This document shows positions 1 to 8,897 of a stretch of DNA of 64,000 nt, in pieces; position 1 is the stretch's first letter, and every line of letters begins with the position of its first letter. Both the position numbers and the translations under genes were made by a program. The stretch is taken from contig CACFGV010000008.1 in NCBI GenBank assembly GCA_902565895.1, positions 1 to 64,000 of the forward strand, written 5' to 3'. This stretch comes from K189A clade bacterium. Its GTDB lineage: Bacteria > Pseudomonadota > Gammaproteobacteria > Pseudomonadales > Azotimanducaceae. Under the pieces are notes generated by a model. The model searched no databases and was not told the DNA's origin. It saw only the letters and a program-made list of their open reading frames with translations.

Positions 1-408
1 GTCGCACTCGTGTTGAATACAAATAGCCAGAAGTCCATCGGCGGTAAAGTTGCATGATTCGCCGTGTATGTCCCGGGCGGTAACATTTATCACTTCAGCG
101 CGATCGACTTTTTCATAAACGCCCGGTACAGACAAACACCCTTCATCAGTAGCCACCTTGCCGCTCAGCAGTTCGAGTTGCGGGTTTACCAGAACGTGGG
201 GTGAATCATGTTCCTCTGAGACATCTACGACGATAAGCCGTTTGTGCACATTCACTTGCGTGGCCGCCAGTCCAATGCCCGGTGCTGCATACATAGTTTC
301 AAGCATATTATCGGCTAACTTGGCCAATGATTCATCGAAGACCGTAACCGGCGTCGCCTTAGTGCGTAGCCTGGGATCTGGATGATGCAATATGTTGAGT
401 AGTGCCAT
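1..408 (-). CDS. def: Peptide deformylase (partial, C-terminus outside window)
   Basis: Removes the N-formyl group from nascent proteins in the cytoplasm. Reading the minus strand from the ATG at 408 gives 136 codons before the window edge. Visible family motifs are GIGLAATQ (motif 1), EGCLSVPG with the metal-binding Cys (motif 2), and the beginning of motif 3, QHECD, cut just before the second metal-binding His. All expected parts up to that point are present and in order, so this is a truncated view of an intact gene rather than a pseudogene. It is divergent from dprA, as in many gammaproteobacteria, although the LysM-domain gene often found between them is not seen here. Confidence 0.95.
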   Translation of the reverse strand, partial: MALLNILHHPDPRLRTKATPVTVFDESLAKLADNMLETMYAAPGIGLAATQVNVHKRLIVVDVSEEHDSPHVLVNPQLELLSGKVATDEGCLSVPGVYEKVDRAEVINVTARDIHGESCNFTADGLLAICIQHECD

Positions 409-597
409 GCTGCTTATGCGTTTGATCGGGCGCGGCATTATAGCGTCAAGGTAGGATGTTTTTCGCAACATTTATGGGCGGTTGGCGCTCACTGCAGGTT
501 AGGGATTGTTGTGAAATCAAGTCAAAAGCGCACGAATGCCTGAGCCTTTTGCGGATTTTCTTGTCGAGCTGTGCCGTCAATACTGGGCTCCCAAGCA

Positions 598-1716
598 ATG
601 CGTCTATATGTGAACCACTCCATGTCTGCACCGTCGAATCCAGAAACGACTCCCATCATTAGTCCTGAAACGGAACACTTGCTGCAGCTGCTAAAACGTT
701 GGCCGCGGCAGCGCCTCTCTCGTTGGCTGTTAGAGAATGGGGATATCGAAGACAAGTTAATAGCGCGCCGGGTACCAGAAGACTTAAAACGTCGGCCAGT
801 GAAGCAAGATGGATTCGCTGCGCCGGCAGAGGATTCAGATATCGGTGTCATCGGCTATACAGACAATTTATATCCGCCGTTGCTAAGGCATATTCCCGAC
901 CCGCCGTTATTGCTGTTTTATCGTGGGTCAATCCGCGCCCTGTCGGAAATTGGCATTGCAATTACTGGCGCTCGACGCTTTACCACTAACGGCAAATTTA
1001 TGGCGCAAAGAATGGCGGCGGACTTGGCGGTTCGCAAAGTCTGCGTGATCAGCGGTTTGGCTTCAGGAATCGATACCGCAGCACACCTTGGCGCCCTTGG
1101 GCAGGGCGGCACCACTGTTGCATTTTTAGGGTGTGGCGTTGACCGCATCCACCCGAGTTCGAACAACCGCCTAGCGCAACAGGTGGTTGATCAAGGAGGC
1201 GCGCTGGTGAGTGAGTACGCCATGCAAACCCCGCCGTTGGCCCATCACTTTCCAGAGCGCAATCGATTAATCAGTGGTGCATCCGCTGCTGTCATTGTTA
1301 TTGAAGCAAGCGAAAAAAGTGGTTCACTGATCACCGCGCGTATGGCTTTGGAACAGGGGCGCGATGTGTTCGCTATGCCCGGCCCCGTAACCAGCGAGGT
1401 TAGTCGCGGCTGTCACCGACTCATTCAACAGGGCGCAGGATTAGTTTTGAGTGTGGAAGATGTGCTGGCGGATATGCCCGGGCTTGATCAAGTGCATGCC
1501 GACTTTGCACCTGGGCAGCAAGAAACACCTTTGCCGAGCGATTTGTCTGACGTTGCCGGGCAGGTGCTGGAACATATAACAGGCTACGGTCAAGATTTGG
1601 ATGAAATTTCCACCCGAGTGCGCCAAAGCGCACACGCGACCAGCTTGGCGTTGGTTGAATTAGAGCTCGCAGGATTTGTGAGACAGGGTGGTGACGGGTA
1701 TATTCGCGCTTCCTAA
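598..1716 (+). CDS. dprA: DNA processing protein DprA (Smf)
   Basis: Loads RecA onto incoming single-stranded DNA during natural transformation. The Rossmann-like core shows TGARRFT, then SGLASGID (the family SGxAxGID signature), GCGVDRIHP and FPERNRLISG. A C-terminal winged-helix-like segment covers roughly the last 70 residues. The start is uncertain: a GTG at 571 and ATGs at 598 and 622 are in frame and none has a good ribosome-binding site; I use the ATG at 598. Two genes downstream lies tsaC, the common dprA-tsaC-aroE order, here interrupted by purE. The gene looks intact, in contrast to the decayed comM at about 42 kb, which acts in the same transformation pathway. Confidence 0.93.
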   Translation: MRLYVNHSMSAPSNPETTPIISPETEHLLQLLKRWPRQRLSRWLLENGDIEDKLIARRVPEDLKRRPVKQDGFAAPAEDSDIGVIGYTDNLYPPLLRHIPDPPLLLFYRGSIRALSEIGIAITGARRFTTNGKFMAQRMAADLAVRKVCVISGLASGIDTAAHLGALGQGGTTVAFLGCGVDRIHPSSNNRLAQQVVDQGGALVSEYAMQTPPLAHHFPERNRLISGASAAVIVIEASEKSGSLITARMALEQGRDVFAMPGPVTSEVSRGCHRLIQQGAGLVLSVEDVLADMPGLDQVHADFAPGQQETPLPSDLSDVAGQVLEHITGYGQDLDEISTRVRQSAHATSLALVELELAGFVRQGGDGYIRAS

Positions 1717-1732
1717 ATTTGAGGTAGAAAAG

Positions 1733-2233
1733 ATGTCTTGGGTGGCAATATTAATGGGCTCTGAATCTGATTGGCCGACCATGCAGGCGACAACCGATGT
1801 CTTAGACGCGCTTGAAGTTAAGTTCGAAGTGAAAGTAACGAGTGCGCATAGAACACCCGCCGCCACGCAAGAATATGTAGCAGACGCCGAAGCGAGAGGC
1901 TGCCGAGTATTTATATGCGCTGCGGGCATGGCGGCCCACCTAGCGGGAGCTGTTGCGGCGCATACACAAAGACCAGTCATTGGTGTTCCTATAGACAGTG
2001 GTCCGTTACAGGGCTTTGACGCCCTTTTGTCAACGGCGCAAATGCCCGGCGGTATCCCGGTTGCCACAGTTGCGGTAGGTAAGGCTGGTGCGAAGAATGC
2101 TGGTTACCTTGCAGCTCAGGTGCTGGCAACAGCAGATGCAGAATTACACGAGCGCGTTGTCGCAGACCGAGCGGCAAATCGTGACAAGGTTGCTGCACAG
2201 GACGCCTCCGTACAGGCTTCGCTAAAGAGCTAG
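1733..2233 (+). CDS. purE: N5-carboxyaminoimidazole ribonucleotide mutase PurE
   Basis: Converts N5-CAIR to CAIR in de novo purine synthesis. The 166-residue product has the PurE signatures GSESDW near the N-terminus, SAHRTP at about residues 38-43 and a Gly/Ala-rich AAGMAAHLAG. An in-frame GTG lies upstream at 1688 inside dprA, but the ATG at 1733 is preceded by GAGG at a good distance and gives the usual class I length. The partner gene purK is not in the window. Its position between dprA and tsaC is not the usual one, though the short gaps (16 bp before, 4 bp after) suggest co-transcription. Confidence 0.95.
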   Translation: MSWVAILMGSESDWPTMQATTDVLDALEVKFEVKVTSAHRTPAATQEYVADAEARGCRVFICAAGMAAHLAGAVAAHTQRPVIGVPIDSGPLQGFDALLSTAQMPGGIPVATVAVGKAGAKNAGYLAAQVLATADAELHERVVADRAANRDKVAAQDASVQASLKS

Positions 2234-2237
2234 GACA

Positions 2238-2807
2238 GTGCAGCCGTTGCAGACCGCAGCGCGAGCGCTATCACAGGGCGGGGTCATTGCTCATGCGACA
2301 GAGGGCGTTTGGGGGCTGGCCGCTGATCCAAACAATAAAGAAGCGCTGCAGCGTATCTTAGCGCTGAAGCAACGCGCTGCGGATAAGGGGCTTTTGCTGA
2401 TTGCTGCCCACGCTGATGAATTCGCTGCTGCCTTGGCACCATTGGACGCTCTAACTCAGCACCGGGTGCTATCCAGTTGGCCAGGACACGTGACCTGGGT
2501 TCTACCGAACCCGGGTTATAACAATCTAGTCACGGGTGGCCGCAATACGGTGGCGTGTCGGGTTCCTGATCATGAACAAGCCCGGCAGCTGGCCAAGATG
2601 TTCGGCGGCCCGATCGTTTCCACTTCGTTGAATCGAGCCGGTGAAGAGCCAATATCAGATTATGCAGGCGCTCAGGAACAATTTGGTGCTGAGCTAGACT
2701 TTGTGTTGCCAGGGCAGACCGCAGGGGCGACGGGTCCCAGCAAAATATTGCAAGCAGACGGCACAGCCTTACGCGAACACCGTGTTGAGACGCCAGCCGG
2801 TGAGTGA
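2238..2807 (+). CDS. tsaC: Threonylcarbamoyl-AMP synthase TsaC (YrdC/Sua5 family)
   Basis: Makes threonylcarbamoyl-AMP from threonine, bicarbonate and ATP for the t6A modification at position 37 of ANN-decoding tRNAs. The 189-residue, single-domain protein has the YrdC pattern: a GGVIAHATEGVWGL nucleotide-binding start, LKQRAADKGLLLI with the conserved K/R residues, WPGHVTWVLP and a VSTSLNRAGEEP region. It begins with GTG only 4 bp after the purE stop. Its end overlaps the proposed aroE start by 8 bp. Length and absence of the C-terminal Sua5 domain favour TsaC. Confidence 0.94.
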   Translation: MQPLQTAARALSQGGVIAHATEGVWGLAADPNNKEALQRILALKQRAADKGLLLIAAHADEFAAALAPLDALTQHRVLSSWPGHVTWVLPNPGYNNLVTGGRNTVACRVPDHEQARQLAKMFGGPIVSTSLNRAGEEPISDYAGAQEQFGAELDFVLPGQTAGATGPSKILQADGTALREHRVETPAGE

Positions 2808-3645
2808 GGGCAAACAGTTTGCGGTGCTGGGGAGTCCTGTAGAGCATTCGCTCTCGCCGGTTATCCACCAGCACTTTGCTGCACAATTTGGCTATGACAT
2901 TACCTACGCAAGGCAGCTATTGCAGCGCGACACCTTTGAGCCGTTCGTGCGAAAATTTTTCGCCGCGGGCGGAGTTGGGTTAAACGTCACTTTGCCGTTT
3001 AAGCTTCAGGCTAACGAATGTGCAAGGTGGCACGATGTGTCCGCGCACCAGGCCGCGGCGGCTAATACCCTAGCAATGACCGACCAGGGTATAGGTGCTT
3101 GGAACACTGACGGCGCGGGATTGGTAAATGACCTCAGACACCGACATGGCTTCGAACCTGGTGGAAAAAAGATACTGATTCTCGGAGCTGGGGGCGCGAC
3201 CCAAGGTATCTTGGGCCCTATATTAGCCTGTCGTCCGGCCTCATTGGCGTTAGCCAATCGAACGTTAACCAAGGCGCAAAACCTTGCGCGAAACGCGCAA
3301 CACCTGCATCCACAATGCCACATCAGCGCGTTTAGCTTGACCGAGTTGAATGAACGCTCTGGCGATTTTGATCTCGTCATCAACTCTACTTCACTTGGTT
3401 TGCATGACGGTCGAATCATGCTGCCCGCTGAAGTCGTGCGTAACACCTTTTGTTACGACTTAAGCTATGGGGCATCTGCGCGCTTTGCACGATGGGCCCG
3501 CGACGCGGGCGCGTCGTCCGTTGCTGATGGGCTTGGCATGTTGGTGGAGCAAGCGGCGTTGAGTTTTGCTATTTGGTTAGGCGACAAGCCACAAACACAA
3601 CAGGTTTATCAATTACTGGTGGAGCGCACACAACATGACGGCTAG
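2800..3645 (+). CDS. aroE: Shikimate dehydrogenase (NADP+)
   Basis: Reduces 3-dehydroshikimate to shikimate in the aromatic amino acid pathway. Motifs seen are SLSP for shikimate binding, GLNVTLPFK with the catalytic Lys, NTDG with the catalytic Asp, and the GAGGATQG dinucleotide-binding loop. The open frame extends farther upstream, but homology to the family begins only at about FAVLGSPVEHS. I therefore choose the GTG at 2800, which overlaps the end of tsaC by 8 bp and gives 281 residues, close to the usual length of about 272. It overlaps the next gene, yheV, by 11 bp, consistent with translational coupling. Confidence 0.93.
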   Translation: MSEGKQFAVLGSPVEHSLSPVIHQHFAAQFGYDITYARQLLQRDTFEPFVRKFFAAGGVGLNVTLPFKLQANECARWHDVSAHQAAAANTLAMTDQGIGAWNTDGAGLVNDLRHRHGFEPGGKKILILGAGGATQGILGPILACRPASLALANRTLTKAQNLARNAQHLHPQCHISAFSLTELNERSGDFDLVINSTSLGLHDGRIMLPAEVVRNTFCYDLSYGASARFARWARDAGASSVADGLGMLVEQAALSFAIWLGDKPQTQQVYQLLVERTQHDG

Positions 3646-3910
3646 CTCAGAATTACCGCGCCGACGCTTTATTGCGGGTGCTGTGTGCCCTAAATGCCAA
3701 GCTTTGGATCGTATGGTGTTGGAGGTTGATGTCGATGACAACGAGCAGACACGTCACTGCGTTGCCTGCGGATTCAGCGAAACTCTGCAGGCTAAAAGCA
3801 CCCGGAACGCCCCAATGCCTCGAGCGCGTTTCGAGCGCTCAAAGGCCCAAGCCGTGGACGTAGAGCCCGTCAAAATTCTTGATCCATCTCCGCCTTCCTA
3901 CAAACCCTAA
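3635..3910 (+). CDS. yheV: YheV-family putative zinc ribbon protein
   Basis: A 91-residue protein matching the YheV (DUF2387) family of small putative metal-binding proteins. Its N-terminal half has the family opening RRRFIAGAVCPKCQ and a second pair, CVACGF, so four cysteines in two CxxC knuckles could hold zinc. The C-terminal half is basic and proline-rich, without recognisable structure. The biochemical role of the family is not established. The start overlaps the aroE stop by 11 bp, so the gene probably closes the dprA-purE-tsaC-aroE transcription unit. Confidence 0.85.
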   Translation: MTASSELPRRRFIAGAVCPKCQALDRMVLEVDVDDNEQTRHCVACGFSETLQAKSTRNAPMPRARFERSKAQAVDVEPVKILDPSPPSYKP

Positions 3911-4537
3911 GACCAATTTAGGGCGATAAAGTGAATTCGCTAACGGTCTAAAACATGGCGAGCTTTTCCAGCGGCCTATTTCTTAGGTCAGGGTATCTTC
4001 GTATTGATGAAAATATTTTCGTCGCTATACTTTTCGGCCGGACCAGCCATGGTAGGTAGGGCTCGTCCTGAGCTCATCAAACATAATGTGCGGTTACGAT
4101 GAGAGTCCGGAAAGAGTCAGATAAAGCGCCGTAGCTAATGACGCACAGATTACAAGCACGGGCTTTAGTGGATCGTCAATTTAAGACGTGAAATGGATAG
4201 CTGACCGTTAAAGACAAGTACTTCGAAAGAGAGGGAGAGGCGGTGATTAACCGTGGTCGTCGAAGTGCTGAACGCATGCGGATGCGTTGTAATGGCTGAA
4301 ATGAGCCACTGCAAAATAAAGTAAGCGCGCCGCATCAGCAGACTAACTGCAAAACAGTAACAAGTGTCGACATTCTTGCCGGATAATGCGCGTGACTGCC
4401 GCTGTCGAAAGCCAGGGCGTGCAAGTTAAAAATGCGACAACAGCTTGAAAGAAAATTAGAGGTCACGTATTCGACCCGACGAAGCGCGTCGCGTAAAACC
4501 ACCGATCAAGCCACAAGACAGAGAGAGACAGAGCGGG
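3911..4537. other. Long gene-free leader before the cytochrome oxidase operon
   Basis: No convincing coding region is seen in these 627 bases. They separate yheV from coxB and must contain the oxidase promoter. I could not assign a clear -10/-35 pair. The main visible structure is the group of inverted repeats at 4217-4288, listed separately. The stretch just before coxB is purine-rich (repeated GAGA) and ends in GCGGG five bases before the ATG. Confidence 0.6.
4217..4288. repeat. Nested and adjacent inverted repeats in the cox leader
   Basis: An outer stem of 10 bases with one mismatch pairs 4217-4226 (AGTACTTCGA) with 4260-4269 (TCGAAGTGCT). Inside it CGGT/ACCG at 4241-4253 forms a small hairpin. 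Immediately after comes a perfect 7-base hairpin, AACGCAT at 4271-4277 and ATGCGTT at 4282-4288 with loop GCGG. No T-run follows, so this is not a standard terminator. A regulatory RNA structure or protein-binding site is possible but unproven. Confidence 0.5.
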
Positions 4538-5671
4538 ATGAAAAAAACAATTTTGCAGTTTGCCAGCGGCATTGCGCTTATTGGCTGGGCCCTGATTGTG
4601 CAGGCTGACGAGCTAAACCTGCGCCCTGGGGTTACTGATATAAGTCGCGAAGTGTACGACTTGCACATGCTCATTTTAGGTATATGTGTGGCAATCGGCG
4701 TTGTGGTCTTTGGCGTACTATTCTGGTCGGTCTATGCTCACCGTAAATCGCGGGGCCAAGAAGCCGCGCAATTTCATCACAACACATACCTTGAGATTTT
4801 ATGGACCATCGTGCCAACCATCATCCTAGTTTTGATGGCCATCCCATCGACCCAGGTGTTGATCGCCATGTACGATACAGGGGGCGAAGACATGACCGTT
4901 GAGGTGCGCGGTTATCAGTGGAAGTGGCAGTACAAGTACCTTGATGAAGACTACAACCGTACATTTTCCTTTTTCTCGAATCTGGCGACGCCTAGATCAC
5001 AAATCAACAACCGCCAGGTAAAGACCGACACGTATCTCTTAGAAGTTGATCGCCCGTTAAAGATTCCAGCAAATCGCAAAGTGCGGTTCCTGATTACTGC
5101 GGAAGATGTAATACACGCTTGGTGGGTCCCAGACTTCGGTATTAAGCGCGACGCGGTACCGGGTGTGGTGAATGACTTATGGACTATTGTACCGGAGCCA
5201 GGTGTTTACCGAGGCCAGTGTACGGAGCTGTGCGGTAAAGACCATGGGTTCATGCCCATCGTTGTGGAGGTATTGCCCGAGGCCGAATTCGACGCCTGGT
5301 ATGCAAGCCAGGCCTCTACCGAAGTCGTGAAAGCAGAGAGTTTCGGCGAAACCTTTACCCACGAACAACTCATGGCAAAGGGCGAAGAAATCTACGGCAC
5401 GTATTGCGCGGCCTGTCATTTGGCTGATGGCCAGGGCATCCCGCCAGCTTTCCCAGCCATTGCTGGGTCGGCGGTAGCAATGGGTCCTCGGGACGACCAT
5501 CTTCGACTAGTCATCGACGGGGTGGCTGGTTCTGCCATGCAAGCGTTTGGTAAGCAACTGGATCCGGTCGAACTGGCCTCAGTTGTGCACTTTCAGCGCC
5601 ATTCTTTTGGCAACGACGCAGGGGACATTTCTCAGCCTGCCGACGTTGTAAATCTATCAGGGGGTCAATAA
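4538..5671 (+). CDS. coxB: Cytochrome c oxidase subunit II with fused cytochrome c domain
   Basis: Receives electrons through CuA and passes them to subunit I. A signal peptide covers about residues 1-23, with two membrane helices near 43-66 and 86-108. The CuA ligands are visible as His193, Cys228, Cys232, His236 and Met239 in the pattern CTELCGKDHGFM. A C-terminal heme c domain follows with CAACH at 290-294, making this the caa3-type arrangement also found in Pseudomonas. At 377 residues it is complete. The gap to coxA is 9 bp. Confidence 0.97.
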   Translation: MKKTILQFASGIALIGWALIVQADELNLRPGVTDISREVYDLHMLILGICVAIGVVVFGVLFWSVYAHRKSRGQEAAQFHHNTYLEILWTIVPTIILVLMAIPSTQVLIAMYDTGGEDMTVEVRGYQWKWQYKYLDEDYNRTFSFFSNLATPRSQINNRQVKTDTYLLEVDRPLKIPANRKVRFLITAEDVIHAWWVPDFGIKRDAVPGVVNDLWTIVPEPGVYRGQCTELCGKDHGFMPIVVEVLPEAEFDAWYASQASTEVVKAESFGETFTHEQLMAKGEEIYGTYCAACHLADGQGIPPAFPAIAGSAVAMGPRDDHLRLVIDGVAGSAMQAFGKQLDPVELASVVHFQRHSFGNDAGDISQPADVVNLSGGQ

Positions 5672-5680
5672 GGAACAGTT

Positions 5681-7285
5681 ATGAGCGAAGTTATTCACGC
5701 AGATCATCACGACGATCATGACCACGGCCCAGAAAAGGGCTTGCTTCGATGGTTGTATACGACAAACCATAAAGACATCGGCACCCTGTATCTTTGGTTC
5801 AGCTTTGCGATGTTTCTTGTTGGCGGTGTCCTTGCTCTGGTCATTAGAGCCGAGCTATTCCAACCAGGGCTGCAATTTGTAGAACCAGAGTTTTTTAATC
5901 AGATGACCACCAACCATGGTCTGATCATGGTTTTTGGTGCCATCATGCCGGCGTTCGTTGGTCTTGCGAACTGGCTTATTCCTATGCAGGTCGGTGCACC
6001 AGACATGGCGCTGCCGCGAATGAATAACCTGTCGTTTTGGATCCTGCCCTTTGCCTTCGGCATGATGATTTCGACATTATTCATGGAAGGTGGTGGCCCT
6101 AACTTTGGCTGGACGTTTTATGCACCGCTCTCGACGACCTATGCACCAGACTCTGTAACGTACTTCATTTTCGCGGTGCATTTGATGGGCGCTTCCTCAA
6201 TCATGGGCAGCATTAACATCATCGCGACCATCCTGAACATGCGCGCACCTGGTATGACTTTGATGAAGATGCCGCTGTTTGTATGGACCTGGCTAATTAC
6301 CGCTTACCTGTTGATCGCTGTGATGCCCGTGTTAGCAGGCGCGGTCACAATGATGCTGTTTGATATCCACTTTAATACCAGCTTTTTTAACGCAGCAGGT
6401 GGCGGTGATCCGGTCATGTTCCAGCACATTTTCTGGTTCTTTGGCCATCCAGAGGTGTACATCATGATTCTGCCGGCGTTTGGCATTGTTTCGCACATTA
6501 TTGCAACCTTCGCTCGCAAGCCGTTGTTTGGTTATTCATCGATGGTTTACGCGGTTGCATCAATTGCGTTTTTGTCCTTTATCGTATGGGCACATCACAT
6601 GTTTACGGTAGGTATGCCATTGGCGGGCCAACTGTTCTTCATGTACAGCACCATGCTCATCGCGGTGCCTACCGGTGTGAAGGTATTCAACTGGATTGCT
6701 ACTATGTGGCGTGGCTCCATGACGTTTGAAACCCCCATGTTGTTTGCGATCGCCTTCGTGGTGCTGTTCACGATGGGTGGCTTCTCTGGCCTAATGCTTG
6801 CGATCACCCCAGTGGACTATCAGTATCACGATACGTACTTCGTGGTAGCGCACTTCCATTACGTATTGGTGCCAGGGGCGCTGTTCTCGATCATCGCCGC
6901 GGTGTACTTCTGGATCCCCAAGTGGACAGGCAAAATGTACAACGAGTCGTTGGGCAAGTTGCATTTCTGGCTGTCGTTTATTGGTGTCAACATTACCTTC
7001 TTCCCACAGCACTTTTCGGGGCTCGCTGGCATGCCGCGTCGTATTCCCGACTACGCGCTGCAATTTGCAGACTTCAATATGCTTTCTAGCATTGGCGCTT
7101 TTATATTCGGTTTTTCCCAGTTGGTCTTCCTGTATGTGTTAATCCATACCATTCGTAGCGGCAAACCGGCCGAGGGCAGAGCTTGGGAAGGCGCCAAGGG
7201 CTTGGAGTGGACGTTGCCGTCACCGGCGCCCTACCACAGCTTTACGCATCCTCCAAAAGTGACGGATGCGGAAGTCCAAGGCTAA
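5681..7285 (+). CDS. coxA: Cytochrome c oxidase subunit I
   Basis: Catalytic heme a/a3-CuB subunit that reduces oxygen and pumps protons across the inner membrane. The 534-residue protein carries the hallmark GHPEVY segment (with the proton-channel Glu that marks A1-type oxidases), the AHHMFTVG CuB histidines and the HDTYFVVAHFHYV segment holding the heme a3 and heme a ligands. About twelve hydrophobic helices are visible. The N-terminus is histidine- and aspartate-rich (HADHHDDHDHG), an unusual but harmless-looking extension. SD-like AAGGA precedes the ATG. Confidence 0.98.
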   Translation: MSEVIHADHHDDHDHGPEKGLLRWLYTTNHKDIGTLYLWFSFAMFLVGGVLALVIRAELFQPGLQFVEPEFFNQMTTNHGLIMVFGAIMPAFVGLANWLIPMQVGAPDMALPRMNNLSFWILPFAFGMMISTLFMEGGGPNFGWTFYAPLSTTYAPDSVTYFIFAVHLMGASSIMGSINIIATILNMRAPGMTLMKMPLFVWTWLITAYLLIAVMPVLAGAVTMMLFDIHFNTSFFNAAGGGDPVMFQHIFWFFGHPEVYIMILPAFGIVSHIIATFARKPLFGYSSMVYAVASIAFLSFIVWAHHMFTVGMPLAGQLFFMYSTMLIAVPTGVKVFNWIATMWRGSMTFETPMLFAIAFVVLFTMGGFSGLMLAITPVDYQYHDTYFVVAHFHYVLVPGALFSIIAAVYFWIPKWTGKMYNESLGKLHFWLSFIGVNITFFPQHFSGLAGMPRRIPDYALQFADFNMLSSIGAFIFGFSQLVFLYVLIHTIRSGKPAEGRAWEGAKGLEWTLPSPAPYHSFTHPPKVTDAEVQG

Positions 7286-7303
7286 AGCACTCGAGGGCCA
7301 CTG

Positions 7304-7897
7304 ATGTCAGCACAAAACAGTCAACAAGCCAATATCAACAAGACAGTTAAGAAGCTGTGCTTGATCGTGGTTGGGATGGTCTGCTTTGTGGCAGCGTTGG
7401 TGCCGCTCTATGACTTGTTTTGCGAAATCACCGGTCTTAATGGCAAGACCGGTGGGCCGTACACGTTTGACGAGGCAAAGGCGGCGCCTGATAGGTCCCG
7501 GTTGATCAGGGTTAACTTCTTGACCAACACCAATGAGGGTATGGTGTGGAAGTTTTGGCCTGAGAAGGGCGCTGTTCGAGTAAACCCTGGTGCCGCTAAT
7601 ACCGTCAGCTTTTATGTAAAGAACACCACCGATCGTGTAATGGTCGGTCAAGCTATTCCTTCGGTTGTACCCGGTGCCGCGGCCGAGTTTTTTCATAAAA
7701 CCGAATGCTTCTGTTTCGAACAGCAGATTTTACAGCCCGGCGAGGAAATGGAGATGCCCATGCGATTTATTGTCGGGCATGAGCTTCCGAAGAATATTCG
7801 CTCGATTAATTTAAGCTATGCACTTTTTGACGTCACAGACAGTGTTACAGTAGCGCAAACTGAATCGGCGCTTACAGTCCCAGCTGCAGGAGGCTAG
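7304..7897 (+). CDS. ctaG: Cytochrome c oxidase assembly protein CtaG (Cox11)
   Basis: Copper chaperone that delivers Cu to the CuB site of subunit I. One membrane anchor lies at about residues 16-37, followed by PLYDLFCEITGLNGKTGG, a family signature. The periplasmic copper motif ECFCFEQQ carries the essential CFC cysteines. Length (197 residues) is typical. It sits between coxA and coxC as in Pseudomonas and many proteobacteria. Confidence 0.96.
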   Translation: MSAQNSQQANINKTVKKLCLIVVGMVCFVAALVPLYDLFCEITGLNGKTGGPYTFDEAKAAPDRSRLIRVNFLTNTNEGMVWKFWPEKGAVRVNPGAANTVSFYVKNTTDRVMVGQAIPSVVPGAAAEFFHKTECFCFEQQILQPGEEMEMPMRFIVGHELPKNIRSINLSYALFDVTDSVTVAQTESALTVPAAGG

Positions 7898-7919
7898 GGC
7901 TCACAACTGGAGGAGATAG

Positions 7920-8843
7920 ATGTCCAGCGCAACAGAGGTTGATAACTCGATTTACTACGTACCAGAGCGGGGCTGGTACCCGGTATTCTTGGCCTTTGGA
8001 CTGATGGTTTTAGTCACGGGGCTCGGTTCTTGGTTAAATGAAACCCGCGCAGGAGAAGCTGGCAGCTGGACGCAAAGCCTAATCGGCTTGGCGATCACTT
8101 CGTTTGTACTGTATTGCTGGTTTGCCAAGGTTATCTCCGAAAACGCCCAAGGTATGAATAATGCGATGCTCAACCGCAGTTACGTTTGGGGCATGGGGTG
8201 GTTCATCTTCTCAGAAGTCATGTTTTTTGCCGCCTTCTTCGGCGCGTTGTTTTACGTTAGAGCGCTGGTGGTTCCGTGGATGGGCGGTGAAGGCGATAAA
8301 GGACTTACCGGTACCTATCTATGGCCAGAGTTTGAAGCGGTTTGGCCGGTAATAAGCAACCCGGACCCTGCGTTGTTCACCAACCCCGGCAACACTATGG
8401 CACCACCGAGCACTCCTAGCGCTTGGGCGACCTATTTACCGTTCCTAAATACCGTTATCCTCTTATCCTCAAGTGTGACTGTGCACTTTGCCCATACGGC
8501 CATAAAACAAGAGAACCGCACCAAGCTGATAGGTTGGCTTGGTTTTACTGTTCTGTTGGGCATTGTTTTCTTAGGGCTACAAGTCGCAGAATATATTGTT
8601 GCTTACCGCGACATGGGTCTCACCCTGGGCAGTGGTATTTACGGCTCAACATTTTTCCTACTGACGGGCTTCCACGGTTTTCACGTCACCATGGGTACCT
8701 TCATTTTGCTCGTGCAACTCTTTCGTGCATTGAAGGGCCATTTTTCGCACAAAGACTGTTTTGGCTTTGAAGCCGCCAGTTGGTACTGGCACTTTGTTGA
8801 TGTGGTTTGGGTGGGCTTATTTATATTTGTATACGTGCTGTAA
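7920..8843 (+). CDS. coxC: Cytochrome c oxidase subunit III
   Basis: Membrane subunit that stabilises subunit I and its proton uptake. The 307-residue product is strongly hydrophobic. It shows FFAAFFGALFYVR, an inserted periplasmic loop with several prolines, and the C-terminal TGFHGFHVTMG and YWHFVDVVWVGLF signatures of the family. A good ribosome-binding site (GGAGGAG) precedes the ATG. A rho-independent terminator follows at 8862, closing the coxB-coxA-ctaG-coxC unit. Confidence 0.97.
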   Translation: MSSATEVDNSIYYVPERGWYPVFLAFGLMVLVTGLGSWLNETRAGEAGSWTQSLIGLAITSFVLYCWFAKVISENAQGMNNAMLNRSYVWGMGWFIFSEVMFFAAFFGALFYVRALVVPWMGGEGDKGLTGTYLWPEFEAVWPVISNPDPALFTNPGNTMAPPSTPSAWATYLPFLNTVILLSSSVTVHFAHTAIKQENRTKLIGWLGFTVLLGIVFLGLQVAEYIVAYRDMGLTLGSGIYGSTFFLLTGFHGFHVTMGTFILLVQLFRALKGHFSHKDCFGFEAASWYWHFVDVVWVGLFIFVYVL

Positions 8844-8861
8844 ACGAGCATCTATACGAAG

Positions 8862-8886
8862 AAGGGCCCTTCGGGCCCTTTTTTTT
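8862..8886 (+). terminator. Rho-independent terminator after coxC
   Basis: AAGGGCCC at 8862-8869 pairs with GGGCCCTT at 8873-8880 around a 3-base loop, followed by a run of T to 8886. It lies 19 bp after the coxC stop. The next gene, on the opposite strand, ends at 8898. Confidence 0.92.
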
Positions 8887-8897
8887 AGGGCATTAGT

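Noticed and set aside
522-851. Minus-strand open frame opposite the start of dprA
   Set aside because: No recognisable protein features, and it lies antisense to the well-supported dprA coding region.
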